Shown: positions 63,551 to 64,000 of the stretch, piece after piece
Layout: every line of letters begins with the position of its first letter
Position numbering within the stretch: position 1 is the first letter of the stretch
Source of the DNA: Nitratireductor sp.
GTDB taxonomy: Bacteria; Pseudomonadota; Alphaproteobacteria; Rhizobiales; Rhizobiaceae
DNA length: 64,000 nt
Direction of reading: 5' to 3'
Assembly: GCF_017794765.1 (NCBI RefSeq)
Contig: NZ_CP051236.1
Coordinates: 865,307-929,306, forward strand
Position numbers and translations under genes: made by a program
Notes under the pieces: model-generated
What the model was told of the DNA's origin: nothing
The model's database searches: none
The model's input: the letters and a program-made list of their open reading frames with translations, nothing else

Positions 63551-64000
63551 ATGGAACTGAACATCGTCGATCTCTCGCGGTTGCAATTTGCGATCACCGC
63601 GCTCTACCACTTTCTGTTCGTCCCGCTGACGCTTGGACTGTCGGTGCTGGTCGCCATCATGGAGACCGTATACGTCATGACTGGCCGCACCATCTGGCGG
63701 CAGATGACGAAATTCTGGGGCACGCTCTTCGGCATCAATTTCGTGCTCGGCGTCGCCACCGGCATCGTCATGGAGTTCCAGTTCGGTATGAACTGGAGTT
63801 ACTACAGCCACTATGTCGGCGATATCTTCGGTGCACCTCTGGCCATTGAGGGCCTCATGGCTTTCTTCCTGGAGGCGACCTTTGTCGGCCTGTTCTTCTT
63901 CGGCTGGGACAAGCTCTCAAAGCTCGGCCACCTTGCCTCCGCCTGGGCGGTCGCCATCGGCTCCAATTTCTCGGCACTCTGGATCCTCATCGCCAATGGC
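63551..64000 (+). CDS. cydA: Cytochrome bd ubiquinol oxidase subunit I (5' part)
   Basis: The first 150 codons only; the gene runs off the window. [21 protein letters not shown] contains His20, the heme b595 ligand position, and [12 protein letters not shown] holds the paired Glu residues of the proton/heme d region. The enzyme is the high-affinity terminal oxidase for low oxygen. The order regulator-cydD-cydC-cydA is typical of alphaproteobacteria. Confidence 0.96.
   Translation, partial: MELNIVDLSRLQFAITALYHFLFVPLTLGLSVLVAIMETVYVMTGRTIWRQMTKFWGTLFGINFVLGVATGIVMEFQFGMNWSYYSHYVGDIFGAPLAIEGLMAFFLEATFVGLFFFGWDKLSKLGHLASAWAVAIGSNFSALWILIANG

Overview
The window is GC-rich chromosomal DNA. The codon usage, gene families and operon types point to an alphaproteobacterium of the Hyphomicrobiales (Phyllobacteriaceae/Nitratireductor-Mesorhizobium type). 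This is a judgement from gene content, not from a marker gene. I see no rRNA, CRISPR array, insertion sequence or integrase. Most genes sit in tight operons with ATGA overlaps.

Layout. (1) 60-136: initiator tRNA. (2) 281-11660: a peptide-type ABC import locus with two M19 dipeptidase-like enzymes, 4-oxalocrotonate tautomerase-like proteins and a second, outward-facing solute-binding protein. It is bracketed by two XRE-cupin regulators that share an identical 12-bp promoter motif. (3) 11944-34309: an aromatic-acid catabolic island. It holds an OsmC-like protein, an aldehyde dehydrogenase, a self-sufficient B12-dependent reductive dehalogenase fused to a flavin/[2Fe-2S] reductase, PobA, the protocatechuate 4,5-cleavage enzymes (LigA, LigB, LigC, LigI, a LigU/GalD-like tautomerase, a GalB-like hydratase, a LigK-like aldolase), IclR and tandem-HTH LysR regulators, a TRAP transporter with two binding proteins, and a ThDP enzyme. 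(4) 34372-44452: an IclR-controlled peptide ABC operon with an alpha/beta hydrolase, a gamma-glutamyltransferase homologue and an AbrB-family membrane protein. (5) 44590-53119: a LacI-regulated polyol/sugar-type ABC transporter with two ATPases and a dihydroxyacetone kinase. (6) 53422-57802: a cobalamin riboswitch followed by an LLM flavin oxidoreductase and a BtuFCD-type transporter. (7) 57984-59315: an O-antigen ligase-like protein. (8) 59487-end: a GbsR/MarR-type regulator with cydD, cydC and the start of cydA (cytochrome bd).

How it works together (inference from families and context). A halogenated 4-hydroxybenzoate would enter by the TRAP system, be dehalogenated by the RdhA fusion to 4-hydroxybenzoate, and be hydroxylated by PobA to protocatechuate. 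Ring opening by LigAB and processing by LigC, LigI, the GalD-like tautomerase, GalB and LigK would then yield pyruvate and oxaloacetate. Four copies of a TGRACYAYGGTCYR palindrome lie at the promoters of osmC/aldehyde dehydrogenase, rdhA and pobA/iclR, and point to one regulon. The B12 uptake operon about 35 kb away could supply the dehalogenase cofactor.
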